A stretch of DNA of 64,000 bases from Limnomonas spitsbergensis. Taxonomy: Eukaryota > Chlorophyta > Chlorophyceae > Chlamydomonadales. The notes below the pieces were generated by a model. That model had not been told where the DNA came from. It ran no database searches and was given only the letters and a program-made list of their open reading frames with translations. The position numbers and the translations under genes were made by a program. The number at the start of each line of letters is the position of its first letter. Within the stretch, counting starts at the first letter, position 1. The DNA is taken from contig JAYJMM010000104.1 of assembly GCA_037349105.1 (NCBI GenBank), positions 2,886,001-2,950,000 of the forward strand, read 5' to 3'. Shown piece by piece: positions 23,901-34,928 of the stretch.

Positions 23901-25479
23901 CAGAAGTGGGACTTCAATGTGGCAAACTCCGCGGGAGGAGGAGGAGGTGCGAGACCAAGACGTCATCACCCATGCTCAGATATGTAGTAAAGCGGGTCAA
24001 ACGCCGCGAAAGCGTCCAATACTTCCAGATTGCCAAAGCGCGACTCAAGGCCCTCCAACAACTCAGAGGCTTTCGCAGGGATCTCTGTCGTTGCTGGCTG
24101 AGGCACTGCGATCCGCGTGAGCCAGGACATAATACCGGTATTGCCCTTTGCCTTCTTTGCGGGAGGGGGTTCTCTAGCAGTTTCTGTGCGATCGATCATC
24201 TCGACGTCGCAATCTGAGTTGGTGTCCGTCATTTCAAGAAAGGATTTTGCCGGGGAGGGTCTGGTCAGAGATGAAATCCCCCCGGCTGACGCCGGGGGTA
24301 TAGTCAGCTAAACCCCCATTTTCCCCGGCTGACGCCGGAAAGGGGTTCGCAGAATACCCGGCAAAAATGTGCCTTCGGCCCATTTTCCCCGGCGCCGGGC
24401 CCGGCGTCACTTCACTGACCGTCCCTGTTTCCACACTCTTCACACCTGCACCACCCCTGTTTCCACACCCTTCATGCCAGCATCGTCCCTGTTTCCATAC
24501 CCTTCACACCCGCACCGTCCCTGTTTCCACACTCTTCACACCTGCACCACCCCTGTTTCCACACCCTTCATGCCAGCATCGTCCCTGTTTCCATACCCTT
24601 CACACCTGCACTGTCCCTGTCTCCATGGAGTCGCTGATCAGGATCGCTTGATTTATATCCCGCGTAAACACACAGCCCTGCATCCATCATTGCAGATGCA
24701 GAATCAATCCATCCATCACAGCAGAATCAAGTAATCAATGCAGGTGCAGAATCCATCCGTTAGAGGCTTATAGCAGATGCACAACCGCTCATCATCAATC
24801 ATTACAGACTCAGATTTTATCATAACAGATCCAGAAGACAGGCATGCCGTCATAAGTCAAACACAATCAGATTGCTCCCAAGAAGCAGAAAACTAGTTTG
24901 AACCACTCGGTAAAAAGTCTACCAAACTAAATCCAATTCTTGGGGCGGTAGGAGGAGTACATAACAATGCTTTAGTAGACAACCTGATCCCGTAATAACA
25001 GCTCTACTCATTTTCATGCTATATCCATCCTGGTAAAACAAGCATGCCACGCTGTAATTAAGTTAAAATAACAGCTCAATCAATCGCAGTTCATAACTCA
25101 CACGGTCATGGCGTAGCTGCCGTCACATCATGCCTCTGCTGCTGCAGTGCTGCTGCAGCGACATTGCAAGAAAGCAAACACGGGCGGGTATTCCTCAACC
25201 TCAACTTCTTTTGAACCCCCCAGGTTCCTGCCGACCCTCCCCCTCCGCGTCACTTCCACAGCCCGCGGTAAGTCCCCCCCCGCCTAACCTGCAGCGCCAC
25301 GTTGTTCTTGTTGCAATGCTCCACCGCCTGCTCCACGCTGTCCACGCGCATGATGGGGAGCACGGGGCCGAAGGGCTCCTCCCATGCGATGCGCATGGAG
25401 GGCGTGACCTCGTCCAGCAGCGTGGGCCACAGTAGGTTGCCTTCCCGCTTGTAGTCTGTCAGGAATCTGGCACCTGAGG

Positions 25480-25539
<60 letters not shown>

Positions 25540-28500
25540 TGGGAGAGTGATGTTTCCCACACACAGCCTATCATTTTCTCACTGGCAACTGGAGTGGAAG
25601 CAGCGGTAGCAGCAGCAGCAGGTGGGAGAGTGATGTTTCCCACACACAGCCAGTCATTTTCTCACTGGCAACTGGAGTGGAAGCAGCGGTAGCAGCAGCA
25701 GCAGGTGGGAGAGTGATGTTTCCCACACACAGCCAGTCATTTTTCTCACTGGCAACTTGAGTGGAAGCAGCGGTAGCAGCAGCAGCAGGTGGGAGAGTGA
25801 TGTTTCCCACACACAGCCTGTCATTTTCTCACTGGCAACTGGAGTGGAAGCAGAGGTAGCAGCAGCAGCAGGTGGGAGAGTGATGTTTCCCACTTGGAGT
25901 GACTCAATGCTTTTTCCCCCACTGGTACCTAGAGGGGAAGCAGCAGCAGGCGTCAGGGGGAACATCCATGCTCCCTCACATAGGAGGGTGGCATGGCTTA
26001 ACCATGGTCCAGGATGTGCATGGTACCTGGAATTGAGCTTGCTCATCCCCTACCAGCCCCACGCGGCCGAGTGTTAAGCAATGCCCTGCGGGTATGCACC
26101 TTTCTTAACATGCTCTTTGAGGGGTCGGACATGACACCCATTTCCCCCCCCCCACCACCACCTAGATCTCACCCTTTTCTCTTGCGTCCTTGACCAGTCC
26201 CTCAATGAAGTTTGCCGACGATTCGCTGATGACAGGTGTGATATCACAGTCATCCTCGGGCATGCCCACGCTCAAACTCTGCACCTGGGGCACGATCTTG
26301 CGCACCAGCTCATCAGCAACCTGCAGGGGAGGGCACAGTACAACACCCGTGCAAGCATCAAATACTTATAACACCAGTATCATGGTCGTACACTTCTGTG
26401 CCCGCTGAAGCTGATTCAGTACTCTGTACCTCCCCCCTCACCCCACCCCCCTTTTTGCCCCTGCCCCCCTCCTCAATGAGCACCAATACAATCACCAGCT
26501 TGACTGCCATACACCTTTCCGCCAAACACCTTAAGCTGAATCAGCACCCTGCTCCTCCCCCTCCACACCTGCCCCCCCCACACCTTCTTGAGCACCAGCA
26601 CCAGCTTGACTGCCGTACACCTCTGCCCACTGTAGCTGAATCCTCCCTTGACAATGTGCTTGGCCGCCAGATCCAGGTCAGCGTCCTCACATACGATGCA
26701 CACGTCTTTCCCCCCCAGCTCCATCTGCAGTGGGACCATACCAGCCTTACGGCTCACAGCAATACCTGCAAGAGGAGGGGAGTGTGACCATGTGGACATA
26801 AGTGTGAAATGCAGGTGTATACCTGTTAGATGGGGGGGGGCCGGGAGGGGGGAAGTGTGAAAGTGTGGACTAGCAGCTGTGAAAACACACAGGTGTGAAG
26901 ATTCCGGCCTTGCCACCCATCTGCATCTGCAGGGTTCCTCATCAGCAGCAAGGACGATCTGGCAGCAATGCATGCATGACGGGTGGCTGTGTGTACATGT
27001 GGTGTGAACAAGTAGGAAATTAAGGATAAGCAGGTGTGAAGATGCCAGGCACTCTGCTCTGTCCAAGATTAATGTAAACTTGCTACTGCGCATGCCCCTC
27101 GGAGCACAGATGACACCCTGCTGGTCTGTCAACGTTGCCTTACTGAACCCAAACGCAAACATCGAATTTTGCCGCCGTCAGGGTCCGCAAGTTATTTTCG
27201 CTTCGTGAAAACATTGAAGGACCTCACAAACAATGGTAAGAACATAGCTGATCCCCACTAGACAAAAACAAATACAAATCTTACCTGTGATGTCCTCCCT
27301 TCCCCCCCCCTCTCCTCTCCCCCCCCCCCCTCTCCTCTCCATCCCCCCTCCTCTCCTCTCCTCTCCCCTCCACCCCCCCCTCTCTCCCCTCCACCCCCCC
27401 CCCTCTCTCCCCTCCACCCCCCCCTCTCCTCTCCCCTCCAACCCCCCCCCTCACTCCCCAACACCCCCCCTCTCCTCTCCCCTCCACACACCCCCTCTCT
27501 CCCCCCCCCCTCCCTCTCTCCCCTCCACACACCCCCTCTCCCCCCCCTCCCTCCCTCTCTCTCCTCCACACACACCCTCTCTTCCCCCCTCCCTCTCTCC
27601 CCTCCACACACACCCTCTCCCCCCCCCTCCTCTCTCCCCTCCACACACACCCTCCTCTCCTCTACTCTCCCCTCTACCCCCCCTCCTCTCCTCTCCCCTC
27701 CACCCCCCCTCCTCTCCTCTCCCCTCCACCCCCCCCCCCCCCTCTCTCTCCTCCACCCCCCCTCTCCTCTCCCCTCCACACACCCTCCTCTCCTCTCCCA
27801 TCCACCCCCCCCCCCCCCTCTCCTCTCCCCTCCACACCCCCCCCCTCTCTCTCCTCCACCCCCCCTCTCCTCTCCCCTCCACACACCCTCCTCTCCTCTC
27901 CCACCCACCCCCCCCCTCTCCTCTCCCCTCCACACACCCCTCTCCTCTCCCCTCCACACACCCCCTCTCTCCCCCCCTCCCTCTCTCCCCTCCACACACC
28001 CCCTCTCTTCCCCGCCTCCTCCCTCCCTCTCCCCCCCCCCTCCCTCTCTCCCCTCCACACACCCCCTCTCCCCCCCCTCCCTCTCTCTCCTCCACACACA
28101 CCCTCTCTTCCCCCCCTCCCTCTCTCCCCTCCACACACCCCTCTCTTCCCCGCCTCCTCCCTCCCTCTCCCCCCCCCCCTCCCTCTCTCCCCTCCACACA
28201 CACCCTCTCTTCCCCCCCTCCCTCTCTCTCCTCCACACACCCCCCCCCCTCTCTCCCCTCCACACACACCCTCTCCCCCCCCCCCTCTCTCCCCTCCACA
28301 CACCCCCCCCCCCCCCCCCCTCTCTCCCCTCCACACACACCCTCTCCCCCCCCTCTCTCTCCCCTCCCCCCCCCTCTCCCCTCCACCCCCCCCCTCTCCC
28401 CCCCCCCCATCCCTCTCTCCCCTCCATACACACCCTCTCTTCCCCCTCCCTCCCTCTCTCCCCTCCACACACACCCTCCCCCCCCCTCCCTCTCTCCCCT

Positions 28501-31500
28501 CCACACACACCCTCTCCCCCCCCCCCTCTCTCCCCTCCACACACACCCTCTCCCCCCCCCCCTCTCTCCCCTCCACACACACCCTCTCCCCCCCCCCCTC
28601 TCCCCCCCCCTCCCTCTCTCCCCTCCACACACACCCTCCCCCCCCCCTTCCCTCTCTCCCCTCCACACACACCCTCTCCCCCCCCCCCCTCTCCCCCCCC
28701 TCCCTCTCTCCCCTCCACACACACCCTCTCCCCCCCTCCCCCCCTCCCTCTCTCCCCTCCACACACACCCTCCCCCTCCCTCTCCCCCCCCCCCTCCCTC
28801 TCTCCCCTCCACCCCCCCCCCTCTCTCCCCTCCACACACACCCTCCCCCCCCCCCTCTCTCCCCTCCACACACACCCTCTCCCCCCCCCCCTCTCTCCCC
28901 TCCACACACACCCTCTCTTCCCCCCCCCCTCTCTCCCCTCCCCCCCCCCTATCTCCCCTCCACACACACCCTCCCCCCCCCCCTATCTCCCCTCCACACA
29001 CACCCTCTCTTCCCCCCCCCCCCCTCTCTCCCCCCCCCCCCCTATCTCCCCTCCACACACACCCTCCCCCCCCCTCTCCCCCCCCCCCCTCTCTCCCCTC
29101 CCCCCCCCCTATCTCCCCTCCACACACACCCTCTCCCCCCCCCCCCCTCTCTCCCCCCCCCCCCCCTCTCTCCCCTCCACACACACCCTCTCCCCCCCCC
29201 CTCTCTCCCCTCCCCCCCCCCCTATCTCCCCTCCACACACACCCTCTCCCCCCCCCTCTCTCCCCTCCCCCCCCCCTTCCCTCTCTCCCCTCCACACACA
29301 CCCTCTCCCCCCCCCTCTCTCCCCTCCACACACACCCTCTCTCCCCTCCACACCCTCCCTCTCCCCCCCCCTCTCTCCCCCCCCCCCCCCCCCTATCTCC
29401 CCTCCACACACACCCTCTCCCCCCCCCCTATCTCCCCTCCACACACACCCTCTCTTCCCCCCCCCCCTCTCCCCCCCCCATCCCTCTCTCCCCTCCACAC
29501 ACACCCTCTCTTCCCCCCCCCCCTTCCCTCTCTCCCCTCCACACACCCCATTTCCCCCCCCCCCCCCTCTCTCCCCTCCACACACACCCTCTCCCCCCCC
29601 CTCTCCCCCCCCCCCCCCTCTCTCCCCTCCACACACACCCTCTCCCCCCCCTCTCTCCCCTCCCCCCCCCCCCTCTCTCCCCTCCACACACACCCTCTCC
29701 CCCCCCCCTCTCTCCCCTCCCCCCCCCCCCCCCCCTCTCTCCCCTCCACACACACCCTCTCCCCCCCCCTCTCTCCCCTCCCCCCCCCCCCCCCTCTCTC
29801 CCCTCCACACACACCCTCTCCCACCCCCTCTCTCCCCTCCCCCCCCCCCCTATCTCCCCTCCACACACACCCTCTCCCCCCCCCTCTCTCCCCTCCCCCC
29901 CCCTCTCTCCCCTCCACACACACCCTCTCCCCCCCCCTCTCTCCCCTCCCCCCCCCCTATCTCCCCTCCACACACACCCTCTCCCCCCCCCCCCCTATCT
30001 CCCCTCCACACACACCCTCTCTTCCCCCCCCCCCCCCCTCCCCCCCCCCCCCTCCCTCTCTCCCCTCCACACACCCCATTTCTCCCCCCCCCCCCCCCCC
30101 CTCCCTCTCTCCCCTCCACACACCCCATCTCTTCCCCCCCCCCCCCCTCCCTCTCTCCCCTCCACACACCCCCTCTCTCCCCCCCCCCCTCCCTCTCCTC
30201 TCACCTGTGTCGCCCCCAGTAAAGCTGATGCAGTTCACCGCGGGGTGCATGGTGAGGAAGTCACCGATCTCAGAGCCCTTCCCCGTGATGACATTAAGCA
30301 CTCCCCTGTCAACCAGCCACAGACAAACACAGGTCCAGAGGTGCTCAAGAATCAAGGCAAGGGGGCAGACAGCCCCAGAGGAGACGTTTCATGCAACACG
30401 CAGTCCTGGTTTTAATGGGCACCACCCTCTAGTCCTGTCCAGCGCGCGTTCCTGCTAGCAAAGCCTTTGTCCATATCATTTGTGAGGCCTGCCAAAGCGG
30501 AAAAATAAAAAAAATGTGTCATAAAATAAATACACCGTGGGAGTGGATTAATGAGTTGTGCCTTGGCCCAGGTCTCCACCCACACCCACTTTGGAAAGCC
30601 GGCCATGTGAAAGCACTGTGCCATGTGAAGGCCTGCGACAGCACCCTGAGGGGGGGGCAGCGCCAGGGGGAGGGGAGATGTGGAATGTGAGCGCTTCTTT
30701 GTGAGCGGGGGAGGGAGAAATGGGATGTGAGCGCTTGTTTGTGAGCGGGAGATGGGTGGGTGGGCAAAAGGTACAAGTGACGGCCTTCAAGAAGGTCAAT
30801 CGCAGTAGCTAGGCACCGGTAATTGAATAATGATCATGATCAATCGTTTCTGTGATCAGGCTAATGTATCCAGTCCGTAATTCGTAAAATCATTTTGCTG
30901 ATGTCAGTATTAATTATAATTTGCCCCCCTCCCTCAATCCGTAAATTCTGCTTGCCATCGACAGCTCCTGCTTTTATTAAAAACCTATCTACCGTTAAGC
31001 AGAAGCCTTACCATTCATTTTTAATAACTTGCTTATATAACAGTGGTAGCTTACAATGCTCCGTCATTGCTCATTCTCTACAGAGCACGCTTTTCTCCCC
31101 TCCCCCCTTTCCCCCCTCCCCCCTTTCCCCCCCTCCCCCGTTCCGCGTTCTCCCCTCCCCCCTTTTCCCCCCCTTCCCCATTCTCCCCTCCCCCCTTTCC
31201 CCCCCTCCCCCGTTCCCCGTTCTCCCCTCCCCCCTTTTCCCGCCCCACTTTCTCCGCTCCCCCCCTTCTCCCCTCCTTCCCTTCTCCGCTCCCCCTTCTC
31301 CCCTCCCCCCCTTCTCCCCTCCCCCCCTTCTCCCCTCCCCCCCTTCTCCCCACCCCCCTTTCCCCCCCTTCTCCACTCCCCCCGTCCCCATATACCTGTG
31401 TGGGTGGTTTGAGCACCACCGCATTTCCCGCCATGAGCGCGGGGCCGATCTTCGAGACGGCGAGGTTGACCGGGTAGTTGAAAGGCGGGATGGCCAGAAT

Positions 31501-34500
31501 CACTCCCAAGGGCACCTGAGACAGGCAGACAGGTGGACCAGGGAGGTTAAGGGCACCTGCAGGCATGGACAGGATGGCACTGGAGAGCTGGCTGCACTGA
31601 CCGGTGTCGACTCGTTTAGGCTTGATGACATTGTACCTTTCATGCTGCCATAACACAGTTCACACGTCCCACATAAAACCGCAAGAAGGATCACACACAC
31701 ACACCCACCCCCACCCCCACACACGCACCCACGCAGGGCGCACGGCACGCGGCACATGGCACACACACCACTTTGCTTCTCAGCTGACCGATAACATGTC
31801 CAGTGATAGCACCATCAGTTGGAATTGGTTGGTGACAATGTTAACCCGATGATCCAAGATGCACACGAGTGCCTTGGGTGGGCAGCACTAGTCTGTCATG
31901 AGGGGGGCTTGGGTGGGCAGCACTAGTCTGTCATGAGGGGGGCTTAGGTGGGCAGCACTAGTCTGTCATGAGGGGGGCTTGGGTGGGCAGCACTAGTCTA
32001 TCATGAGGGGGGCTTGGGTGGGCAGCACCTAGTCTGTCATGAGGGGGGCTTGGGTGGGCAGCACCTAGTCTGTCATGAGGGGGGCTTGGGTGGGCAGCAC
32101 TAGTCTGTCATGAGGGGGGCTTAGGTGGGCAGCACAAGTCTGTCATGAGGGGGGCTTGGGTGGGCAGCACTAGTCTGTCATGAGGGGGGCTTGGGTGGGC
32201 AGCACTAGTCTGTCATGAGGGGGGCTTGGGTGGGCAGCACTAGTCTGTCATGAGGGGGGCTTGGGTGGGCAGCACTAGTCTGTCATGAGGGGGGCTTGGG
32301 TGGGCAGCACCTAGTCTGTCATGAGGGGGGCTTGGGTGGGCAGCACCTAGTCTGTCATGAGGGGGGCTTGGGTGGGCAGCACTAGTCTGTCATGAGGGGG
32401 GCTTGGGTGGGCAGCACTAGTCTGTCATGAGGGGGGCTTGGGTGGGCAGCACTAGTCTGTCATGAGGGGGGCTTGGGTGGGCAGCACTAGTCTGTCATGA
32501 GGGGGGCTTAGGTGGGCAGCACTAGTCTGTCATGAGGGGGGCTTGGGTGGGCAGCACTAGTCTGTCATGAGGGGGGCTTGGGTGGGCAGCACTAGTCTGT
32601 CATGAGGGGGGCTTGGGTGGGCAGCACTAGTCTGTCATGAGGGGGGCTTGGGTGGGCAGCACCTAGTCTGTCATGAGGGGGGCTTGGGTGGGCAGCACCT
32701 AGTAGGCCACTACCCACAGGGCCTGCTGCTAGCGGCACCAATGCTGCAACATCAACTAACAGGATGCTTACCGGTACGCGCCCTTTTCTCTCTTTTGAAG
32801 CCCTGAATAGCAAGTTTGTGCAGGTTCATCCCCCCTCCCGCTTTCCCCGCCGAGAGCATGACTCTCTCCACTTACATTTCACTCTGTACAGCTTCTTCCG
32901 GCTGTTGCCCAGCATCCCTTGCAGACGATGCGTCAGCACAGGTCAAGCTAATGACTATTTTATACAATACTCAAAGACCAATCGCGTGGCTAAAATTTGC
33001 ACTCATTGTCCAAACGCATGGTTACATTTTGTTTCTAGAGGCCAAACGCATGGCTAGATTGTGTACTACAAGAGCCCGCGCGTCAGACTTCCTGATTTCA
33101 ATCCGCGCCCTTACCTTGGACACCATGCACAGCTTGTTCCTCCCGTTGCCGGGGAACGAGTCCGAGTTGAGCAGCTTGCCCTGCCCCAGCACTCGCACAC
33201 CCTCCTCCGCCGTGTAGTCCAGCAGATCCGCCGAGCGGATCACCTCGGCTGTGCTGTCCTTTGCGGGCTTGGCCACCTCCTTGACCATGCAGCCGGCCAT
33301 GGGCGCCACGTGCTCCCGCATCAGCGCGGCGGCCTTCTTGAGCAGCTCGGCGCGCTGCCACAGCGGGGTGCGCGCCCAAGACTTCTGTGCAGACTTGGCC
33401 ACGTCAAACATCTCGTTCGCCTCGTCCTGGGTGCAGGCTGCGGGAGGAGTGTGGATAGATGGGGCACAGCAGGGCGGGAGGGCAGGGGTGGGCTTTGGGA
33501 GGATATTTGAGGATTAAGGGACCAGCAGGACGGGAGGGTGGGGGTGGGGTGATAGAGGGGAGCGCAGCAGGGCGTGAAGGCAGGGTTAGGGTAAGTTAAT
33601 ACATGGGAGCGAGCTGGGTGGGAGGGCGGGGAAAGGTGGGGGGATAGATTGGTGCGTAGCAGGGAGGGAGGGAGGGGGGGGGGAAAGATGCGAGTGCAGC
33701 AGCTTGTGAGGTGGGAGGGAGGGAGGGAAGGGGATGGGGTGAGGCATAGAGGGAGGCGCAACAGGGAGGGAGTACAGGGGGGAGAGATGGGCGGGACTGG
33801 CGAGACAGGGCAGCAAAGGATGAAACAATAAGAGACCACGGTACGGTGTTTATGGAAACCGGAAGTACGAAAAATACATACCAGTGTGACAGGGAGAGAT
33901 GTAGAGTCCCTTTGGGGGATATTTGGAAGATATATGATGATTCGCCAGGCGGCAGCGTGAGGCCGGTCACTCGTCCAGGGGGACGTGAAGGATATGGAGG
34001 GCCATTGGAGGAATATCAGAAAGGCACATGAAAAAGAATCGACGCGCAACGGCCTGCCGGGGGTGGGCATTGCCGGAGGGGGGGCGAATATCGGCACGGG
34101 GGGGTACCGGAGGGGGGGCGAATATCGGCACGGGGGGGTGCCGGAGGAAATACAATGATGCGTGGTAAGAGACTTCGAGTGGCGCAGGGGGCAGAGAGGG
34201 TTAGGCCAGAGGTGGAGAGCCAGCAGACAGAGTGGGCCTTGATAAGCTGGACGATCCATCGCATGGGTTGAACATATCACATATGTTTGCCCCTGAAGCT
34301 TTCATCCCTGCTGAGAGCTTTTCCTGTTACAAGTTCTCAAGACAAGAGTCTTTTCTTGTCAAGTCCTTCATAGCAAGCAGCAATTGCAGGGAGAGCTGGG
34401 ACGGTGTGAGGTTGAGGTGGGTGTGTGAGTGGCCCAGACGTCAGGGTCACCCCTCAGCACCTATGCACTCAGCCAATAGCACAGTGTCCAGCACTTGGCT

Positions 34501-34928
34501 GGCTGCCACTCAGTTGAAGTGCAAGGCGCAAGCCACGACAGACAATTTACACAATATGTCCCTAGTGGCTTGCGTCTCATACTTCAATGCATTCCTTTGG
34601 CATGACTGAGTGCCAAAATTTAGGGTCCAGCACAGGCAGGGCCCGTGCACTGAATGTGAATGCATGGCCGCACATGGCGAAAGCACCAGCAGCAGGACCA
34701 GAGCGATTCCAACTGATGGAGGCGCATGGCGGCATTCCAATTATGGAGGCGCTTGACACCGAGATGTGCATCAAGGCGCGCACCCTGGACGTTGTACGCC
34801 GTTGCTCGCGTGGAAGGGTTGGCGTTAGCGACGAATTTGCCACTGGACGATTCGCGCCATTCCCCGTCCACGTAGTACTTGTAAGCGCCAGACGCCGACG
34901 TGATCTCAGAATAGAAGTCGTTCGACAT
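20909..34928 (-). CDS. GAPN: Non-phosphorylating NADP-dependent glyceraldehyde-3-phosphate dehydrogenase, 11 exons
   Basis: Exons (minus strand): 34928-34784, 33437-33115, 31515-31396, 30645-30590, 30305-30205, 26765-26584, 26320-26173, 25473-25289, 24677-24606, 22035-21961, 20992-20909. All junctions are GT-AG with matching phases, giving 496 residues, the usual length of plant GAPN. The enzyme (EC 1.2.1.9, ALDH11 family) oxidises glyceraldehyde-3-phosphate to 3-phosphoglycerate in the cytosol, making NADPH without ATP. Catalytic Asn169 (PPFNYP), Glu264 (MELGGKD) and Cys298 (GQRC) are present, as are the cofactor-side FTGGDTG loop and the [10 protein letters not shown] motif. The N-terminus ([20 protein letters not shown]) shows no transit peptide. 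Introns are swollen by arrays: C-rich tracts in introns 3 and 5, 35-bp in 2, 83-bp plus CAG in 7, 32-bp plus a hAT relic in 9. It is transcribed away from APC4. Confidence 0.96.
20993..21960 (-). other. GAPN intron 10 with dispersed repeat
   Basis: Its left half (about 21020-21240) contains two blocks seen elsewhere: 21130-21230 matches 858-955, and 21040-21075 matches 3870-3930 inverted. A weaker match lies near 51870-51900. A long minus-strand open frame (20968-21519) crosses these blocks, but its sequence is not conserved as protein, and I do not count it as a gene. Confidence 0.5.
22400..23330. repeat. AT-rich island with clustered perfect palindromes inside GAPN intron 9
   Basis: Base composition changes abruptly to strongly AT-rich. 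Three hairpins stand in a row: a perfect 64-bp palindrome at 22651-22714 centred on GGTACC, a 36-bp inverted repeat at 22713-22748 (TACCTGCATGGTC arms), and 19-bp arms at 22753-22771/22779-22797 with one mismatch. A 43-bp unit is duplicated in tandem at 22972-23014 and 23015-23057. A 23-bp palindrome (TCGTACGCCGG arms) lies near 23323-23345. A short plus-strand open frame at 23003-23194 ends in coding-like residues ([20 protein letters not shown]), unassigned. This looks like an inserted foreign or mobile segment. Confidence 0.7.
23400..23545 (-). repeat. 32-bp minisatellite, block B (GAPN intron 9)
   Basis: About 4.5 copies of the same 32-bp unit as block A (24413-24605), in the same orientation. 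The plus-strand unit reads ACCTGCACCGTCCCTGTTTC then CACACCCTTCAC. It lies on the far side of the hAT relic, so the relic sits between two blocks of one array. Confidence 0.9.
23590..24232 (-). pseudogene. Broken hAT / ZNF862-like transposase, C-terminal part
   Basis: The minus strand opens with an ATG at 24232 and an acidic and basic N-terminal patch, then [20 protein letters not shown], typical of the ZNF862/KRAB-A-like transposase family. It stops near 23966. Coding sequence resumes in another frame at about 23945 ([20 protein letters not shown]) and runs to the hAT dimerisation motif [19 protein letters not shown] second shift at the poly-T near 23650 leads to [10 protein letters not shown], the expected end of that domain. 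With at least two frame breaks it is dead. It lies in GAPN intron 9, on the gene's own strand, flanked by 32-bp array blocks. Confidence 0.75.
24413..24605 (-). repeat. 32-bp minisatellite, block A, seeded at the GAPN exon 9 donor
   Basis: About six units run leftward from the exon 9 donor at 24606|24605. On the gene strand the exon ends GAGACAGGGACAGTGCAG|GTGTGAAGG, and each repeat reads GGAAACAGGGACGGTGCAG|GTGTGAAGG or a decayed version. The array is therefore built from the exon end plus 5' splice site. A three-unit, 96-bp higher-order period is visible. In-frame TGA directly follows each donor-like GTG, so reading on past the true donor would stop at once. Confidence 0.9.
24678..25288 (-). 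other. GAPN intron 8
   Basis: Mostly unique AT-rich sequence. Near the acceptor (24690-24780) a few imperfect copies of a GCAGATGCAGAATCAATCCA-type motif are present. Nothing else is seen. Confidence 0.5.
25485..25538 (+). repeat. (CAG)18 microsatellite next to the GAPN exon 8 acceptor
   Basis: Eighteen perfect CAG triplets on the plus strand, so (CTG)18 on the GAPN strand, ending 11 bp before the acceptor CTTTGCCTCAG. The tract occupies the place of the polypyrimidine/branch region, so length changes could affect splicing of exon 8. Confidence 0.97.
25539..25900 (+). repeat. About 83-bp tandem repeat, four to five copies (GAPN intron 7)
   Basis: Each unit starts GTGGGAGAGTGATGTTTCCC, then has CACACACAGCCAGTCATTTT, a CTGGCAACTGGAGTGGAAGC block and GGTAGCAGCAGCAGCAG. 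Starts are near 25539, 25622, 25704, 25790 and 25872. The (CAG)18 tract is an expansion of the CAG part of the first unit. Confidence 0.9.
26388..26645 (-). repeat. Three-copy duplication of the GAPN exon 6 3' end
   Basis: The exon 6 end (26584-26645 and beyond, encoding the catalytic GQRC region) is echoed twice in intron 6, at about 26473-26555 and 26388-26440. Shared blocks include GCTGAATCAG/GCTGATTCAG, TACACCT and, for the middle copy, CAGCTTGACTGCC. Periods are about 104 and 121 bp. The copies are decayed and lack the AG|GT donor. Confidence 0.7.
27290..30190 (+). repeat. 2.9-kb C/T-rich tract in GAPN intron 5
   Basis: Nearly pure C, T and sparse A on the plus strand, built from a variable unit of TCTCTCCCCTCCACACACAC, CCTCTC and a C run of 5 to 20. 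On the GAPN (minus) strand it is GGGGAGAG with G runs and GTGTGTGTGG. It begins straight after the exon 5 donor (CAG|GTGAGAGGAGAGGG). All frames lack stops, giving Pro/Ser/His and Gly/Glu/Arg/Val/Cys open frames of up to about 1,040 codons that I reject as genes. Confidence 0.97.
31085..31385 (+). repeat. C/T-rich tract in GAPN intron 3
   Basis: Repeats of TTCTCCCCTCCCCCCTTTCC type, of variable length. On the gene strand it is GGGGAGAAGGGGGG and, as in intron 5, starts within about 15 bp of the exon donor (CAG|GTATATGGGG). Confidence 0.9.
31872..32703 (+). repeat. 35-bp minisatellite, about 24 copies (GAPN intron 2)
   Basis: The unit is GGGTGGGCAGCACTAGTCTG followed by TCATGAGGGGGGCTT, very homogeneous, with a one-base C insertion variant (GCACCTAGTC) in some copies. 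The homogeneity points to recent expansion. Confidence 0.97.
33438..34783 (-). other. GAPN intron 1 with G-rich imperfect repeats
   Basis: On the plus strand, 33441-33830 is G-rich with loose repeats around GGGAGGGCAGGGGTGGG and GCAGGGAGGGAGG. At 34060-34145 a unit of about 38 bp (GCGAATATCGGCACGGGGGG) is repeated twice. Near the donor a 27-bp unit, GCGCCTCCAT on the gene strand, is duplicated. No coding sequence. Confidence 0.6.

Noticed and set aside
25250..25564. Poly-Cys/poly-Leu tracts as part of the GAPN protein
   Set aside because: They come from reading the (CTG)18 intron tract upstream of the exon 8 acceptor; the spliced protein omits them and reaches the expected 496 residues.
27258..30415. 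Open frames of up to 1,042 codons rich in Pro/Ser/His (plus) or Gly/Glu/Arg/Val/Cys (minus)
   Set aside because: Pure consequence of the C/T-rich tract, which lies inside GAPN intron 5 between two well-supported exons.
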